Positions 26,231 through 35,410 of a DNA stretch of 64,000 bases are shown here, one piece after another (position 1 is the stretch's first letter; the number at the start of each line of letters is the position of its first letter). Under the pieces are notes generated by a model. It saw only the letters and a list, made by a program, of their open reading frames with translations, made no database searches and had not been told where the DNA came from. Source of the stretch: Botrimarina mediterranea (lineage in GTDB: Bacteria; Planctomycetota; Planctomycetia; Pirellulales; Lacipirellulaceae); NCBI RefSeq assembly GCF_007753265.1, contig NZ_CP036349.1:1583363-1647362 (forward strand). Direction: 5' to 3'. Position numbers and translations under genes: made by a program.

Positions 26231-26563
26231 GTGTCTGATGTCCCCCTCGAAGTCTCCTGCGCCGAGCTCAAGTCGCGGCTCGACGGCGGCGAGGCGGTCA
26301 CGCTGATCGATTGCCGCGAGCCGTTCGAGCACGAGATCGTCCGTCTGCCCGGCGCCAGGCTGCTGCCGATGGCGACGATCCCGGCGCACGCCGCGGAGCT
26401 GGCGACGCTCGACGAGCCGGTCGTCGTCTACTGCCACCACGGCATGCGCAGCGCCCAAACGGCCGCGTGGCTACGAGCCAACGGCGTCCCCACCGCCCAG
26501 AGCCTCGCCGGCGGCGTCGAAGCCTGGGCCGTCGAGATCGACCCCTCGTTGCCGCGCTACTGA
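26231..26563 (+). CDS. Single-domain rhodanese
   Basis: 110 residues, one complete rhodanese domain. Active-site loop C68-H-H-G-M-R-S is of the six-residue GlpE/thiosulfate sulfurtransferase type, so a persulfide-carrying role is likely. DCREPFEHEI (residues 27-36) and GGVEAWA are the other family motifs. GTG start at 26231. Cytosolic, no signal peptide. Stands alone between repeat elements; the physiological sulfur donor or acceptor cannot be told. Confidence 0.9.
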   Translation: MSDVPLEVSCAELKSRLDGGEAVTLIDCREPFEHEIVRLPGARLLPMATIPAHAAELATLDEPVVVYCHHGMRSAQTAAWLRANGVPTAQSLAGGVEAWAVEIDPSLPRY

Positions 26564-26589
26564 AGTCCCGGCTAGGAAGGGGGATGGGG

Positions 26590-26695
26590 GAACGGCGGTC
26601 AGCTTTTAGCGGTCAGCTTTCAGCGATCAGCTTCTTGAAGACGGCGGAGCCGTCCCTAAGTGCTGATCGCTGAAAGCTGACCGCTGACCGCCATA
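26590..26695. repeat. Inverted repeat built from GGTCAGCTTT units
   Basis: Left side has three tandem GGTCAGCTTT/GATCAGCTT-like units, right side their complements (GCTGATCGCTGAAAGCTGACC). The centre contains GACGGCGGAGCCGTC, itself palindromic. No other copy in the window. Confidence 0.8.
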
Positions 26696-26722
26696 AACTC
26701 CGCTTCCAAACGGGCGCGGCTC
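26696..26722 (-). repeat. GAGCCGCGCCCG-class palindromic unit, single copy
   Basis: On the minus strand GAGCCGCGCCCGTTTGGAAG followed by CGGAGTT. Same unit as at 15003-15089 and 27128-27158, here without an inverted partner. Confidence 0.75.
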
Positions 26723-26814
26723 AACAAGGGACGGCTGGAAAAGGCCCCTTGCGGGGCGGGCGAAAGGTTGGCACGATACGCTGCTCGCGTTGAAAGACGC
26801 GGATGATTCCACAC

Positions 26815-26898
26815 GCCGCCGTGGCGGAATTGGCAGACGCGCATGGTTCAGGTCCATGTGCCCGCAAGGGCGTGGAGGTTCGACTCCTCTCGGCGGTA
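26815..26898 (+). tRNA. tRNA-Leu(CAG)
   Basis: 84 bases. Acceptor GCCGCCG / CGGCGGT, anticodon stem CATGG / CCATG with loop TTCAGGT (anticodon CAG), a long variable arm (GCCCGCAAGGGC) as expected for class II tRNAs, and T-arm GGAGG-TTCGACT-CCTCT. Discriminator A, the base expected for tRNA-Leu. CCA is not encoded. Confidence 0.96.
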
Positions 26899-26918
26899 CT
26901 TACTCTTTCTCTTTGAGC

Positions 26919-27094
26919 GGTCTCGGCTTGGCTCTGCCAAGACCTCGCCGCGCAAGGTCTCCGCCGTCTCGGCTTGGCCGTTGCCAAGACCTTGCCGTGC
27001 TGGGCAGCCTTTCTAGCTTGCCCGACTTGGCTGACGCCAGGATCTCGCTACGCGAGTTACTTCGCGGTCTCGGTTTGGCGATCGCCGAGACCTC
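26919..27094. repeat. Array of four related hairpins after tRNA-Leu
   Basis: Units at 26919-26948, 26966-26995, 27021-27048 and 27066-27094. Each has the form GGTCTCGGCTTGGC-N3-4-GCCAAGACC with substitutions; loops differ (TCT, CGTT, TGAC, GATC). The remainder of the 592-base gap to 27490 holds the repeats listed next and no gene. Confidence 0.75.
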
Positions 27095-27127
27095 CTCGCG
27101 ATGGGCAGCATCTCTCGATGGCTCTTT

Positions 27128-27158
27128 TGAGCCGCGCCCGTTGGGAAGCGGAGTTCTC
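27128..27158 (+). repeat. GAGCCGCGCCCG-class palindromic unit, single copy
   Basis: GAGCCGCGCCCGTTGGGAAG followed by CGGAGTT. A degenerate inverted relative may remain at 27370-27396. Confidence 0.75.
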
Positions 27159-27159
27159 A

Positions 27160-27365
27160 AGAAGGAGATAGTGGTATGTCGGCGATAGGGGGGATCGCAA
27201 GCGGTCGGAGCAACCAACCTTGGGGGACGTAACCAATCTTCGCGTTGAGTGCACCTTGGTCCGATTTGGAGATGAGACGCCCACCATGCCTCAGCGCTTG
27301 GTCCAAAGAAAGACTCCACCAACCGCTTGCGATCCCCCTATCGCCGCCATCTCCCTGATCTCCTT
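27160..27365. repeat. Long-armed inverted element (GATCGCAAGCGG class), copy 1
   Basis: Left arm from AAGGAGATAG through GATAGGGGGGATCGCAAGCG; the right arm at about 27320-27365 is its complement. About 115 bases lie between. A second element with the same arms but mostly different centre is at 45992-46250. No open frame of interest inside. Confidence 0.82.
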
Positions 27366-27490
27366 TTTCAAAGCTCCCCTTCCTGACGGGCACGGCTAGA
27401 GGGGGCGCTGGCGCGATCGCGCGTATCTCTTTGCCGCTTCGTGAATACAATTGGCGGTCTCACAACCCCCAACGTTAACGAGGCGCCATC

Positions 27491-28336
27491 ATGCGGATCG
27501 TTCGCTTCCTCTGTAACGAAACCAAGGCTCCGGCGTGGGGCGTGCAACTCCCTAGCGGTGAGGTCCATTTCGCGCATGGCGACCCGTTCGACGGCGGGCT
27601 GACCGACACCGAGGAGGTTGTGAAGGCGCCTCAGCTCCTAGCGCCCCTCCAGCCGGCGGCGATCCTTTGTATCGGCCTGAACTACGCCGCCCACGCGGCC
27701 GAAGGGGGCCGCCCGGCGCCGGAGCGGCCGGTGTTGTTCATGAAGACGCCTTCGGCCGTGCAGCATCCGGGTGGGCCGATCGTGCTGCCGCGGCGGCTTA
27801 GGAGCACGCGCGTCGATTACGAGGCGGAGCTCGCCATCGTGATTGGCAAGCCGTGCAAGAACGTCTCACGCGCCGACGCGCTGGAGTATGTCCTCGGCTA
27901 CACCTGCGGAAACGACGTGTCCGCGCGCGACTGGCAGCGCAATGGCGGCGGCGGGCAGTGGTGCCGCGGCAAGACGTTCGACACGTTCGCGCCGCTCGGG
28001 CCCGCGTTGGTGACGACGGACGAACTCCGCGACGCCGGCGACCTGCGCGTGACGACGACCATTGGCGGCGAGTTGCTGCAAGACTCGCGCACCAGCGACA
28101 TGATCTTTAGCGTGCCGAAGCTGATCGAGTTCCTCAGCGCGAGCGTGACCCTGGCGCCCGGGACGGTGATCCTCTCGGGGACGCCCGAGGGCGTCGGCTT
28201 CGCGCGCACGCCGCCGCGGTGGCTCGAGCCCGGCGACGAGGTGACCGTTGAGATCGAGGGGATTGGGAAGCTGACCAATCCGGTTGTTGAGGAAGAGGCG
28301 GAGGAGTTGACGGAGTGGACTTTGAAGGACGAGTGA
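27491..28336 (+). CDS. Fumarylacetoacetate hydrolase (FAH) family protein
   Basis: 281 residues. Metal-binding residues of the FAH fold: Glu111 and Glu113 in DYEAELA and Asp142 in GNDVSARD; LSGTPEGVGF and KLTNPV near the C-terminus are further family marks. Members hydrolyse or decarboxylate beta-keto acids (fumarylpyruvate, acylpyruvates, oxaloacetate), and the precise substrate is not deducible. GAGG eight bases before ATG 27491 supports the start. No catabolic neighbours; ends six bases before a palindromic repeat. Confidence 0.9.
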   Translation: MRIVRFLCNETKAPAWGVQLPSGEVHFAHGDPFDGGLTDTEEVVKAPQLLAPLQPAAILCIGLNYAAHAAEGGRPAPERPVLFMKTPSAVQHPGGPIVLPRRLRSTRVDYEAELAIVIGKPCKNVSRADALEYVLGYTCGNDVSARDWQRNGGGGQWCRGKTFDTFAPLGPALVTTDELRDAGDLRVTTTIGGELLQDSRTSDMIFSVPKLIEFLSASVTLAPGTVILSGTPEGVGFARTPPRWLEPGDEVTVEIEGIGKLTNPVVEEEAEELTEWTLKDE

Positions 28337-28341
28337 CAAGG

Positions 28342-28409
28342 TGAGCCGTCGGCGCTAGCCGCGGGTAGCGCCACTTGTTGCTCAACCCGCGGCTAGCGCC
28401 GACGGCTCA
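28342..28409. repeat. NGAG palindromic repeat (TGAGCCGTCGGC class), copy 2
   Basis: Same arms as 26030-26099 with a different centre. Its last three bases are the TGA stop (minus strand) of the metallophosphoesterase. Confidence 0.9.
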
Positions 28410-29531
28410 TTTGACCACGAGCGTCACCAACGCCACCTCGGGGGGGCACGCGTAGCGGAGCGGGAAGAGCGAGCCGCTGCCGCGGCCGACGTGCATCACG
28501 GTGCGACCTCGGCGGAAGGTGCCGGCGGCGTAGCGGACGCCGTGGACGCTGGGGCAGAGCAGGGCGCCGAAGGGGGGCAAGCAGACCTGCCCGCCGTGGT
28601 TGTGTCCTGCAAGCACAAGATCGACGCCCTGCCGCACGGCCCAGCCGAAGCGGTCGGGCGTGTGCGCGAGGCAGATTACCAGCGGCTCGTCGCCGGTGAG
28701 TGAGGGCTCGCTGGCGAACCAGGGCCGCTCGTCGCCGCAGAGCGTGAGGGCCACGCCGTGTCGTTCAACGGTCGCGGGCGAGTCGCCGACATCGATAAGG
28801 CCTTGCTCGACCAGCCGCCGCCGGACGGCGTCGTGGTCGATCTTCTTGTCGTGGTTGCCAAGGATGAAGAAGGAGCCGAGCGCCGGCGTTAGCTTGCCGA
28901 GCGTGTCGTCGATCCAATCGATCTGCGGCGCGTGCTCGACGATGTCGCCGGTGACGCAGACAATGTCGGGGCGCCAGTCGTTGACCTTCTGGAGCAGATC
29001 GACGAAGTAGGGCTTCGTGATCCGTCCCGACATGTGCAGGTCGGTGAGGTGGGCGACTTTGAGTCCCTCGAGCGCCGGCGGCAGTCGCTCGAGCGGGACG
29101 GTCAGTGATTCGAGCTGCGGTTGCAGCAGCGTGTTGCCGGGGAGCGACGCCAGTCGGTGGAGCGTCGCGTCGCGCATGGCGGCGGCCCCGTGCGACTGGT
29201 GGATGTTGACGGTCGCGACGTCGGTCTTAGTGGTCTGGCGGTCGCGTTGGGGGTCCCAGTGGAGACCGATGCGGGTGAGGATGACCACAGCGAGGACCGC
29301 GATGGAGAACCAGGCGTAGGCTTCCAGGCCTGCCGGCGCCGGCTGAGAGGGAGATGTTCTCAACAGCAAGATCGCGGCGGCGATTGGGATGCCGGCGCAG
29401 GCGACGCCGCAGACGAGCGTCAGGCGGTCGATGAGCTTGCGATTCCAGCCCAGTCCGTGGAGGCGGTTGACGGCTTCGACCCAGAGGGCGCCGTGGCCGA
29501 GCAGCGCCGCGAGCCAGAAAGCCGTCTGCAT
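28407..29531 (-). CDS. Membrane-anchored metallophosphoesterase (YkuE-like)
   Basis: 374 residues from ATG 29531 (a TTG seven codons earlier at 29552 is possible). Hydrophobic segments near residues 7-25, 40-60 and 75-93 precede a calcineurin-like phosphoesterase domain with the metal motifs HLTDLHMSG, VTGDIVEH, GNHDKK and, at the end, LAHTPD and AGHNHGGQ. Resembles YkuE-type enzymes, which act on membrane-linked substrates, so the active site probably faces one side of the inner membrane. The stop codon is part of the adjacent repeat. Confidence 0.87.
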   Translation of the reverse strand: MQTAFWLAALLGHGALWVEAVNRLHGLGWNRKLIDRLTLVCGVACAGIPIAAAILLLRTSPSQPAPAGLEAYAWFSIAVLAVVILTRIGLHWDPQRDRQTTKTDVATVNIHQSHGAAAMRDATLHRLASLPGNTLLQPQLESLTVPLERLPPALEGLKVAHLTDLHMSGRITKPYFVDLLQKVNDWRPDIVCVTGDIVEHAPQIDWIDDTLGKLTPALGSFFILGNHDKKIDHDAVRRRLVEQGLIDVGDSPATVERHGVALTLCGDERPWFASEPSLTGDEPLVICLAHTPDRFGWAVRQGVDLVLAGHNHGGQVCLPPFGALLCPSVHGVRYAAGTFRRGRTVMHVGRGSGSLFPLRYACPPEVALVTLVVK

Positions 29532-29624
29532 TTGCCGGTTGCGAGGGTTCAAACGCCGCGCGTCGGGCGTCTGCCAAGCGGCTAGCGAATCATAGATTAC
29601 GCCAAGCGGCGAGCGAACTATAGA

Positions 29625-31577
29625 CTACGCTGTCGGCGCCGAAACGCCACCGGGCTGCTGATTCGCGCCCGCCCTCTGGTCGGAAATGGCCCGCTCGACG
29701 GTTTCGAGCAGTTGGTCCAGCCGGAAGGGCTTGAAGAGGACCGCCTTGAGCCCCGCCTGCCGGGCTTTGACGATCACGTGGCCCGGGTCGTAACCGAAGC
29801 CCGTCATCAGGATCAGCGGGGGGGTTTCTTGTAGTTCCTTGAGCTGCATCAGGAACTCGTAGCCGCTGCAATCGGGCAGGCGGATGTCGCTGAGGATCGC
29901 GTCGTAGAGCTTACAGCCCGTTTCCTTACAGGCGTGGCGGGCCATCCACATCGCTTCGCGGCCGCTGTGGGCGGTCTCGACGACACAGCCGTAGCGTTCC
30001 AGCAGGTCGTGGGCGGCGGAGCGGACGGTCTCGTCGGCGTCGGCCACGAGGACACGGGCGCCTTCGAGCAGCGGACGCTCCTCAACCCGCACGCTGGCCG
30101 GGCGGGCCTCGGCGGGCGCCATCGAGCGGCCGACCTCTTGGATAACCTGCTTGATGTCGCGGGCGTTGCGGAGGATCTTCTGGAGCCGCTCGACGACGTC
30201 GGGGTCGTGCCCGATGTAGCGCTCCATGACGTTGACGGCGTCGTTGAGGATGTCGTCAACCGGCATCGCCACCGCGGAGTGGATCGCCTCGACGCTGGCG
30301 AAGGCGGCGGTCGCCTTCTCGGCGGCGAGCAGCTCCATCGTGTTGAGTGCCGCCGCCACGTCGCGGGCGAAGATCTCCAAGAACTGGCGGTCGCTCTCGG
30401 TGAACGCGCCGGGTTCGGGCGATTCGACGTTGAACGTGCCGATCACCCGGTCGTGCAGCAGCAGCGGCACGGTGAGCGAACTTCTGGCGCCTTGGGCGCC
30501 CTCGATGTAGAGCGGGTCTTCGCCCGTGTCCTCGCAGAGGTAGCTCTTGCCGGTCGCGGCGACGAAGCCCGTGACGCCGTTGCCGGTGGGCTCGCTGCGG
30601 AGGGGGCGTTGCTCGGCCTCGGGCTTGATGCCAAACGCCAAGAGCGGCAGCAACTCGCTGGTCTCTTCGTCGAGCGTGCGGACCTCGACGACGTCGTACT
30701 GCAGGACGTCTTGGGTGCAGTGAAGGATGTTCGACTTGAGCAGTTCGATCCGCTCGTCGTACTCCATCTCGGCGACCTCCTCGGGAGTGAGGTCGGCCAA
30801 TTCGATTCCCGCCTGATGGATCGCGGCGAGCTTCTGCTTCTCGAGCTGCTCGGCCGTGACGTCACGGATGGTGACGATCAAGTAGTCGGGGGCATCTCCC
30901 TTGAAGTGTTCGACCGGCGCCGCGTTGACGCGGAAGAAGCGGCCGTCGTCGCAGCGGAGCATCGACGACACTTGTCGACCGCCGCTGAACGCGGTGTCGA
31001 AGGGCGTCAGTTCGGGGCCGAGGATCTCCGGCGCGCCGAGCACGGGGTAGAAGCTCTCGCCGATGACCTCGTCGCGGCGCATCCACTCGCTGAGCCGGCC
31101 GTTGCCCCAGACGATGCGGTTGTCGCGGTCGAGCAGCACGACGCCGTCGGGCATGCCGCGGAGGATCTGGATGTTGTGGATCAGCTGGGTGACGTGCGAG
31201 TCACGGCGGAAGCCCTCGGCGTCGGCGTAGATGCCGTCGTACTCGCCTGTGGCGAGCCGGCTGGCGGCGCGCGCCAGCGATCGCACGGGGGTGACGTCGA
31301 AGCCCGGGCCGAGTTGCTCGGCGAGAGCGGCGGACGTGTTCCGCTCGTCGCACAGGCAGAGGATCTTGTGGAGGGCGTCGGCCGACGAGGTGGGCTCTGC
31401 TTTCGTGGCGGAGTCGGACTTCGGGGCGGACTCTGTGCCTGCGCCCGTCGGGGCGTCTTGGAGGGTCTCGGTCGATCCGCAGCCAAGTGCTTGCGACTCG
31501 GCGCGGGTAGTCGTGCCAGGGTTGGACACGCGGCGCCTGCTCGATAGTTGGGGTGGGGCCGATTTCTCGGTGGGCAT
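29625..31577 (-). CDS. PAS-GAF-receiver signalling protein without kinase domain
   Basis: 650 residues from ATG 31577. In order: Ser/Thr/Pro-rich leader (1-70), a degenerate receiver-like segment (72-130; ILCLCDER...YDGIYADAEG), PAS (about 140-250; DGVVLLDRDNRIVWGN), a short coiled coil, GAF (about 285-430; SSLTVPLLLHDRVIGTFNVES), a helical segment that could be a DHp remnant (450-500), and a C-terminal receiver (510-630) with phospho-acceptor Asp in AILSDIRLPD and conserved Lys in LFKPF. No ATP-binding kinase domain and no DNA-binding or output domain is visible, so it should be a phosphorylated sensor/adaptor working with a separate kinase. Confidence 0.85.
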   Translation of the reverse strand: MPTEKSAPPQLSSRRRVSNPGTTTRAESQALGCGSTETLQDAPTGAGTESAPKSDSATKAEPTSSADALHKILCLCDERNTSAALAEQLGPGFDVTPVRSLARAASRLATGEYDGIYADAEGFRRDSHVTQLIHNIQILRGMPDGVVLLDRDNRIVWGNGRLSEWMRRDEVIGESFYPVLGAPEILGPELTPFDTAFSGGRQVSSMLRCDDGRFFRVNAAPVEHFKGDAPDYLIVTIRDVTAEQLEKQKLAAIHQAGIELADLTPEEVAEMEYDERIELLKSNILHCTQDVLQYDVVEVRTLDEETSELLPLLAFGIKPEAEQRPLRSEPTGNGVTGFVAATGKSYLCEDTGEDPLYIEGAQGARSSLTVPLLLHDRVIGTFNVESPEPGAFTESDRQFLEIFARDVAAALNTMELLAAEKATAAFASVEAIHSAVAMPVDDILNDAVNVMERYIGHDPDVVERLQKILRNARDIKQVIQEVGRSMAPAEARPASVRVEERPLLEGARVLVADADETVRSAAHDLLERYGCVVETAHSGREAMWMARHACKETGCKLYDAILSDIRLPDCSGYEFLMQLKELQETPPLILMTGFGYDPGHVIVKARQAGLKAVLFKPFRLDQLLETVERAISDQRAGANQQPGGVSAPTA

Positions 31578-32030
31578 GGGGAGGTTGCCAGTTTCCCCTT
31601 GGCGAGCCGCTGACAAGCCGCCTTCAGCCCGCAATTCCGGGCTGCAAACGTCTGCTGACGGCCGACCTGTGAGGTTGGGCTACCTCCGGCGGGACGCTCG
31701 TGGGAATCCGCAAGCGCCAGCGGCGCTGCGAATTGCCCCACATTGGAAGTATACGAACCTTACGCAATGGGAACAACACAACCACACGGGTTCATTACGA
31801 AACATCGGAGCCAAAGGGTTTGGCGATCCAGGGCTCTTCGACGATTGCGCAAGGCTTGCGGGCCTCGAGCGACGCATAACGCCGGCATTAACGGTCGCGC
31901 CCGCGCAGACGCCGGCGCGGTTTGCCCGTAGACTATCGAGCTGCGATCTGCGGCCGGACCCCGTTTAGGTCGTGACGCCGCGAAATGGCTGCGCAGAAGA
32001 GAGCCTACCCCACCCCCCGCCCCCCTCCCG
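31578..32030. other. Divergent intergenic region upstream of the PAS-GAF gene and typA
   Basis: 453 bases with no supported gene, palindrome or clear promoter consensus. Promoters for both flanking divergent genes must lie here. Confidence 0.6.
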
Positions 32031-33917
32031 ATGTCCCACCCCCTCCGCGGCCAGGCCGCCCTGCGTAACGTCGCGATCATTGCCCACGTTGACCACGGCA
32101 AGACAACGCTCGTTGACCAACTGCTCTACCAATCGGGCCAGTACCGCGAGGCCGAGCTCGACAAGCTCGCCGGCGGGCAGCACGGGCTGGTGTTCGACTC
32201 CAACGACTTGGAGCGCGAGCGGGGCATCACCATCTTCAGCAAGAACTGTGCGATTGGATACGAGTCGCTTGCCGGCGACCGCTACCGCATCAACCTGATC
32301 GACACGCCGGGCCACGCCGACTTCGGCGGTGAGGTCGAGCGCGTCCTCACGATGGCCGACGGGTGCCTGCTGCTGGTGGACGCCTTCGAGGGCCCGATGC
32401 CGCAGACGCGGTTCGTGCTCCAGAAGGCGCTCGCCCAGGGGCTCAAGCCGATCGTCGTGATCAACAAGATCGACCGTCCCGACTCACGCCCCGACGAGGT
32501 CGTGACGGAGGTCTTCGACCTCTTGATCGACCTCGGCGCCGACGACCATATGCTCGACTTCCCCGTCGTCTACGCGTCGGGCAAGCAAGGGTTTGCCTCG
32601 CTGACGCCTGAAGGACGCCCCGCCGACATGCGGGTGATCCTCGAGAAGATCATCGAAGAGGTGCCGCCGCCGCACGGCGAGCCGGACGAGCCGACGCAGA
32701 TGCTCGTCACAACGATCGATTACTCCGACTATGTCGGCCGCATCGCCGTGGGCCGCGTCATCGCCGGCGCTGTGTCCGACCGGCAACGTGTGGCCGTGAT
32801 CGACCGCGACGGCGGGATCACCAAGCAAGAGATCGCCCAACTCTTCACGTTCGACGGGCTCGGCAAGATCAAGACCGACCGCGTCGAGTGCGGCGACCTC
32901 TGTGCGGTGGTCGGGCTCGACCCGATCGGCATGGGCTACACGATTGCCGCCGCCGAATCGCCCCGGCCCGCTTATGCGGTGAAGATCGACGAGCCGACTC
33001 TCCACATGCTGTTCCGCGTCAACGACGGGCCCTTCGCCGGTCGCGAAGGGGACCACGTCACCAGCCGCAAGATCGGCGAGCGACTCGAGCGCGAACTGCG
33101 CAGCGATGTCGCTCTCCGCGTCGAACCCGGTGACACGATGGAGCAGTACCGCGTCGCCGGCCGTGGCCTGATGCACCTGGGCATCCTGATCGAAAACCTC
33201 CGTCGCGAAGGCTTCGAGCTCTGCGTCGGCAAGCCGCAGGTAGTGACCAAGTACGAAGACGGCAAGAAGCTCGAGCCGGTCGAGCTGCTGGTGATCGACG
33301 TGCCGGAAGAGTTCGAGAATGCGGTGATGTCGCTGGTGGGCGACCGCCGGGCGCAGGTGCTCAAGATGGGCAAGAAGTCCTCGACCAGCTCGTACACTCA
33401 CCTGGAGTTCTCGATCCCGTCGCGGTCGCTGATCGGCCTGCGGTCGCGCCTGTTGGCGGCGACACAGGGCAACGCCATCGTCCACCACACGGTCCTCGGC
33501 TACGAGCCCCCGCGTGGCGCCGTGAACCTGCGTTCCAACGGCGTGATGCTCGCCAGCGAAGCGGGGCAAGCGACCGCTTACTCGATGGACGCCCTCGACG
33601 ACCGCGGCGTCTTCTTCGTTCGCCCGGGCGATCAGGTCTACGAGGGCCAGATCGTCGGCGAGAACTGCAAGTCGGACGACATCGTCGTGAACGTCGTGAA
33701 GGCCAAGAAGCTCACCAACATGCGGGCCTCCGGCAAGGACGACAACGCCCAGGTCCGCCCGCCGCGCGACATGTCGCTCGAGGCTTGCCTGGAGTACATC
33801 GACGACGACGAGTTGGTCGAAATCACCCCGACGAGCATCCGGATGCGGAAGGTGATGCTTAAGGAGGCCGACCGCCGCCGCGAAAGCCGCCGGTCTGCGA
33901 GCGCGTCGCTGGTGTAG
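32031..33917 (+). CDS. typA: Ribosome-associated GTPase TypA/BipA
   Basis: 628-residue translational GTPase of the EF-G family, involved in ribosome assembly and stress adaptation. G1 AHVDHGKT, G2 in the RERGIT loop, G3 [11 protein letters not shown]4 NKID. Domains II, III and V follow, and the BipA-specific C-terminal domain has [15 protein letters not shown] and [15 protein letters not shown]-like segments. ATG 32031 gives the standard N-terminus [14 protein letters not shown]. Single gene with the divergent PAS-GAF gene on its left. A weak GC hairpin (about 33950-33968) with TTTT follows the stop. Confidence 0.95.
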   Translation: MSHPLRGQAALRNVAIIAHVDHGKTTLVDQLLYQSGQYREAELDKLAGGQHGLVFDSNDLERERGITIFSKNCAIGYESLAGDRYRINLIDTPGHADFGGEVERVLTMADGCLLLVDAFEGPMPQTRFVLQKALAQGLKPIVVINKIDRPDSRPDEVVTEVFDLLIDLGADDHMLDFPVVYASGKQGFASLTPEGRPADMRVILEKIIEEVPPPHGEPDEPTQMLVTTIDYSDYVGRIAVGRVIAGAVSDRQRVAVIDRDGGITKQEIAQLFTFDGLGKIKTDRVECGDLCAVVGLDPIGMGYTIAAAESPRPAYAVKIDEPTLHMLFRVNDGPFAGREGDHVTSRKIGERLERELRSDVALRVEPGDTMEQYRVAGRGLMHLGILIENLRREGFELCVGKPQVVTKYEDGKKLEPVELLVIDVPEEFENAVMSLVGDRRAQVLKMGKKSSTSSYTHLEFSIPSRSLIGLRSRLLAATQGNAIVHHTVLGYEPPRGAVNLRSNGVMLASEAGQATAYSMDALDDRGVFFVRPGDQVYEGQIVGENCKSDDIVVNVVKAKKLTNMRASGKDDNAQVRPPRDMSLEACLEYIDDDELVEITPTSIRMRKVMLKEADRRRESRRSASASLV

Positions 33918-34412
33918 GGGACGCGATTCCTCTCGTTAGCGAGACCCCCCGTTTGGGCGGTTTTCCTAGCCTCGCTTAGGAGGCTCTAGGAGGTCATTTA
34001 ACGCATCGGGAGCGGGGGGCCTGGGTAAACCCTAAGCGGAGCGCAACAACGCGCCTAAGGGCCCTCTATGCGGCTCTAGACGCATGTTCACGGCGCCGCC
34101 AGGTGGCCCACCATCCACCACCCTCCATCGGTACCCGTCTGAGCCGGGGGCGCGAGCCCTCGGTGGGAAGTGGGTACCAGGTTTCCCACCGAGGGCTCGC
34201 GCCCCCGGCTCAGACCCGTACCGATCGTTCGCAAGCTCTTCGGCTCGGGCCCTTCCGGCAGGATCGGGCACGCCGCTCTAACTGCCCCAAGCGGCATAAC
34301 CGTGGCTCTCGGTGTGCCTGGCTTCGGCGCGCCGGTGCATGAGCTAGCCTTTCGCGGAAGCGCTGCGGCCGCGATGGCTGCGCGCGGCATTTCGCCTGAA
34401 GGGCGCTCGACC
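33918..34412. other. Intergenic region with one long palindrome
   Basis: 495 bases between typA and the anchored coiled-coil protein. It holds the NGAG palindrome at 34137-34215; an imperfect inverted CCTAGCCTC / GAGGCTCTAGG at 33966-33992; no gene. Confidence 0.6.
34137..34215. repeat. NGAG palindromic repeat (TGAGCCGGGGGC class), perfect 32-bp arms
   Basis: Arms 34137-34168 and 34184-34215 are exact complements around 15 bases. Each arm reads TGAG-CCGGGGGC-GCGA-GCCCTCGG, a hairpin inside the hairpin. The best-preserved element of its kind in the window. Confidence 0.93.
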
Positions 34413-35231
34413 ATGCAAGCCAGCCGTACTTATCGCTCCGCCGACCGCAATCGTCGCACGGGGCTGTCGCGTTTTGAGATCATCACCTGCCTGATCGCTG
34501 TGGTGGGCGGCGTGTGGATCGGCGCGCAGTACTACAACGTCGACCTCAACGGCGCCGCCTACCAGGCGCTCGACGAGTCGCAGCTGCTCGAGAAGTTGCC
34601 GCCCGATTGGCGCCCGCCGAACCCCGACTGCCCCAATGGCGACTGCCCCGACCCGGCCGAAGTCCGCGCCGTCGAGCAGGCCCGCCTCACTGCGAAGCTC
34701 AAGGAGTTGCAGTTCGAGGTCGCCCGGTTGTCGTCCGGAGAACCAGGCGCCGCCGAATCGGAGAAATCATCGTCGCTGACCGAAAGCGACGTCGCGATGC
34801 GTGATCGGACTCAGGCCTACTGGCAGGGTCTGACGCGGATCGTCTTCGAGGTGTCCGCGTTGCAGAACGTCGTCGCCTCGTACGCGGGGACCGAGCAGCA
34901 GTCCCGGGCCCTAGCGGTCCGCCGGCGGTCGCTGGAGTATGGTCACGAAGCGACCAACCTGCTCGATATCGACGGGGTCGATCCTGAGGCGGTCGCCACC
35001 GGCGTCCGTGTCTCTGAGTGGTTCGCCCAAAGCGCCGAGCAGCTCAAGACGGCCCAGGAGCTGAAGACCCGCCAGCCGGTCGGCAACCGCAGCGTCTCGG
35101 CCGCCGACGTCTGGGCCCAGACCGAGGCCGAGCTGCAGAAGCGTACCGAGCTGGTCCGTCGGAAGTCGCACGAGACCTCGGCGTACCTGACTTCGAAGTA
35201 TTTCGCGGAGTTTCCGCCGCTGGGGTTCTAG
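34413..35231 (+). CDS. Membrane-anchored coiled-coil protein, unknown function
   Basis: 272 residues from ATG 34413 (AAGGG ten bases upstream). One transmembrane helix at about residues 20-40 (FEIITCLIAVVGGVWIGAQY) after a basic N-terminus, then a Cys/Asp-rich stretch (CPNGDCPDPAE), a coiled coil (about 90-115) and a long helical domain to the end. A type II membrane protein with its body outside the cytoplasm is the likely topology. Family not recognised. Confidence 0.65.
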   Translation: MQASRTYRSADRNRRTGLSRFEIITCLIAVVGGVWIGAQYYNVDLNGAAYQALDESQLLEKLPPDWRPPNPDCPNGDCPDPAEVRAVEQARLTAKLKELQFEVARLSSGEPGAAESEKSSSLTESDVAMRDRTQAYWQGLTRIVFEVSALQNVVASYAGTEQQSRALAVRRRSLEYGHEATNLLDIDGVDPEAVATGVRVSEWFAQSAEQLKTAQELKTRQPVGNRSVSAADVWAQTEAELQKRTELVRRKSHETSAYLTSKYFAEFPPLGF

Positions 35232-35410
35232 GCCCCGCCTAGCGGCCCACCGAGCGTGGGCACCCGCGGCGCCGGAGTTGCAAGCCAAGCATTTGTTGCT
35301 GGCGGGCGTCCCCCCAGCTAGGATGCATGCTCCCGCCTATCCGCCCCAGACCTCCCGGACGCCTGGGGTTAAATAGCCGCGCCCGCCCGGCGCCACTAAC
35401 CGATCGAACG

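Noticed and set aside
26590-27365. CRISPR-like clustering of short repeats
   Set aside because: Units are palindromic, of several unrelated classes, and unevenly spaced; no spacers of constant length and no cas genes.
31231-31968. 245-residue plus-strand frame in the region left of typA
   Set aside because: It overlaps the coding N-terminus of the PAS-GAF protein, has no fold-like pattern and ends in the intergenic region.
33938-33968. Candidate terminator after typA
   Set aside because: The stem is only three to four pairs before TTTT; too weak to list as a terminator.
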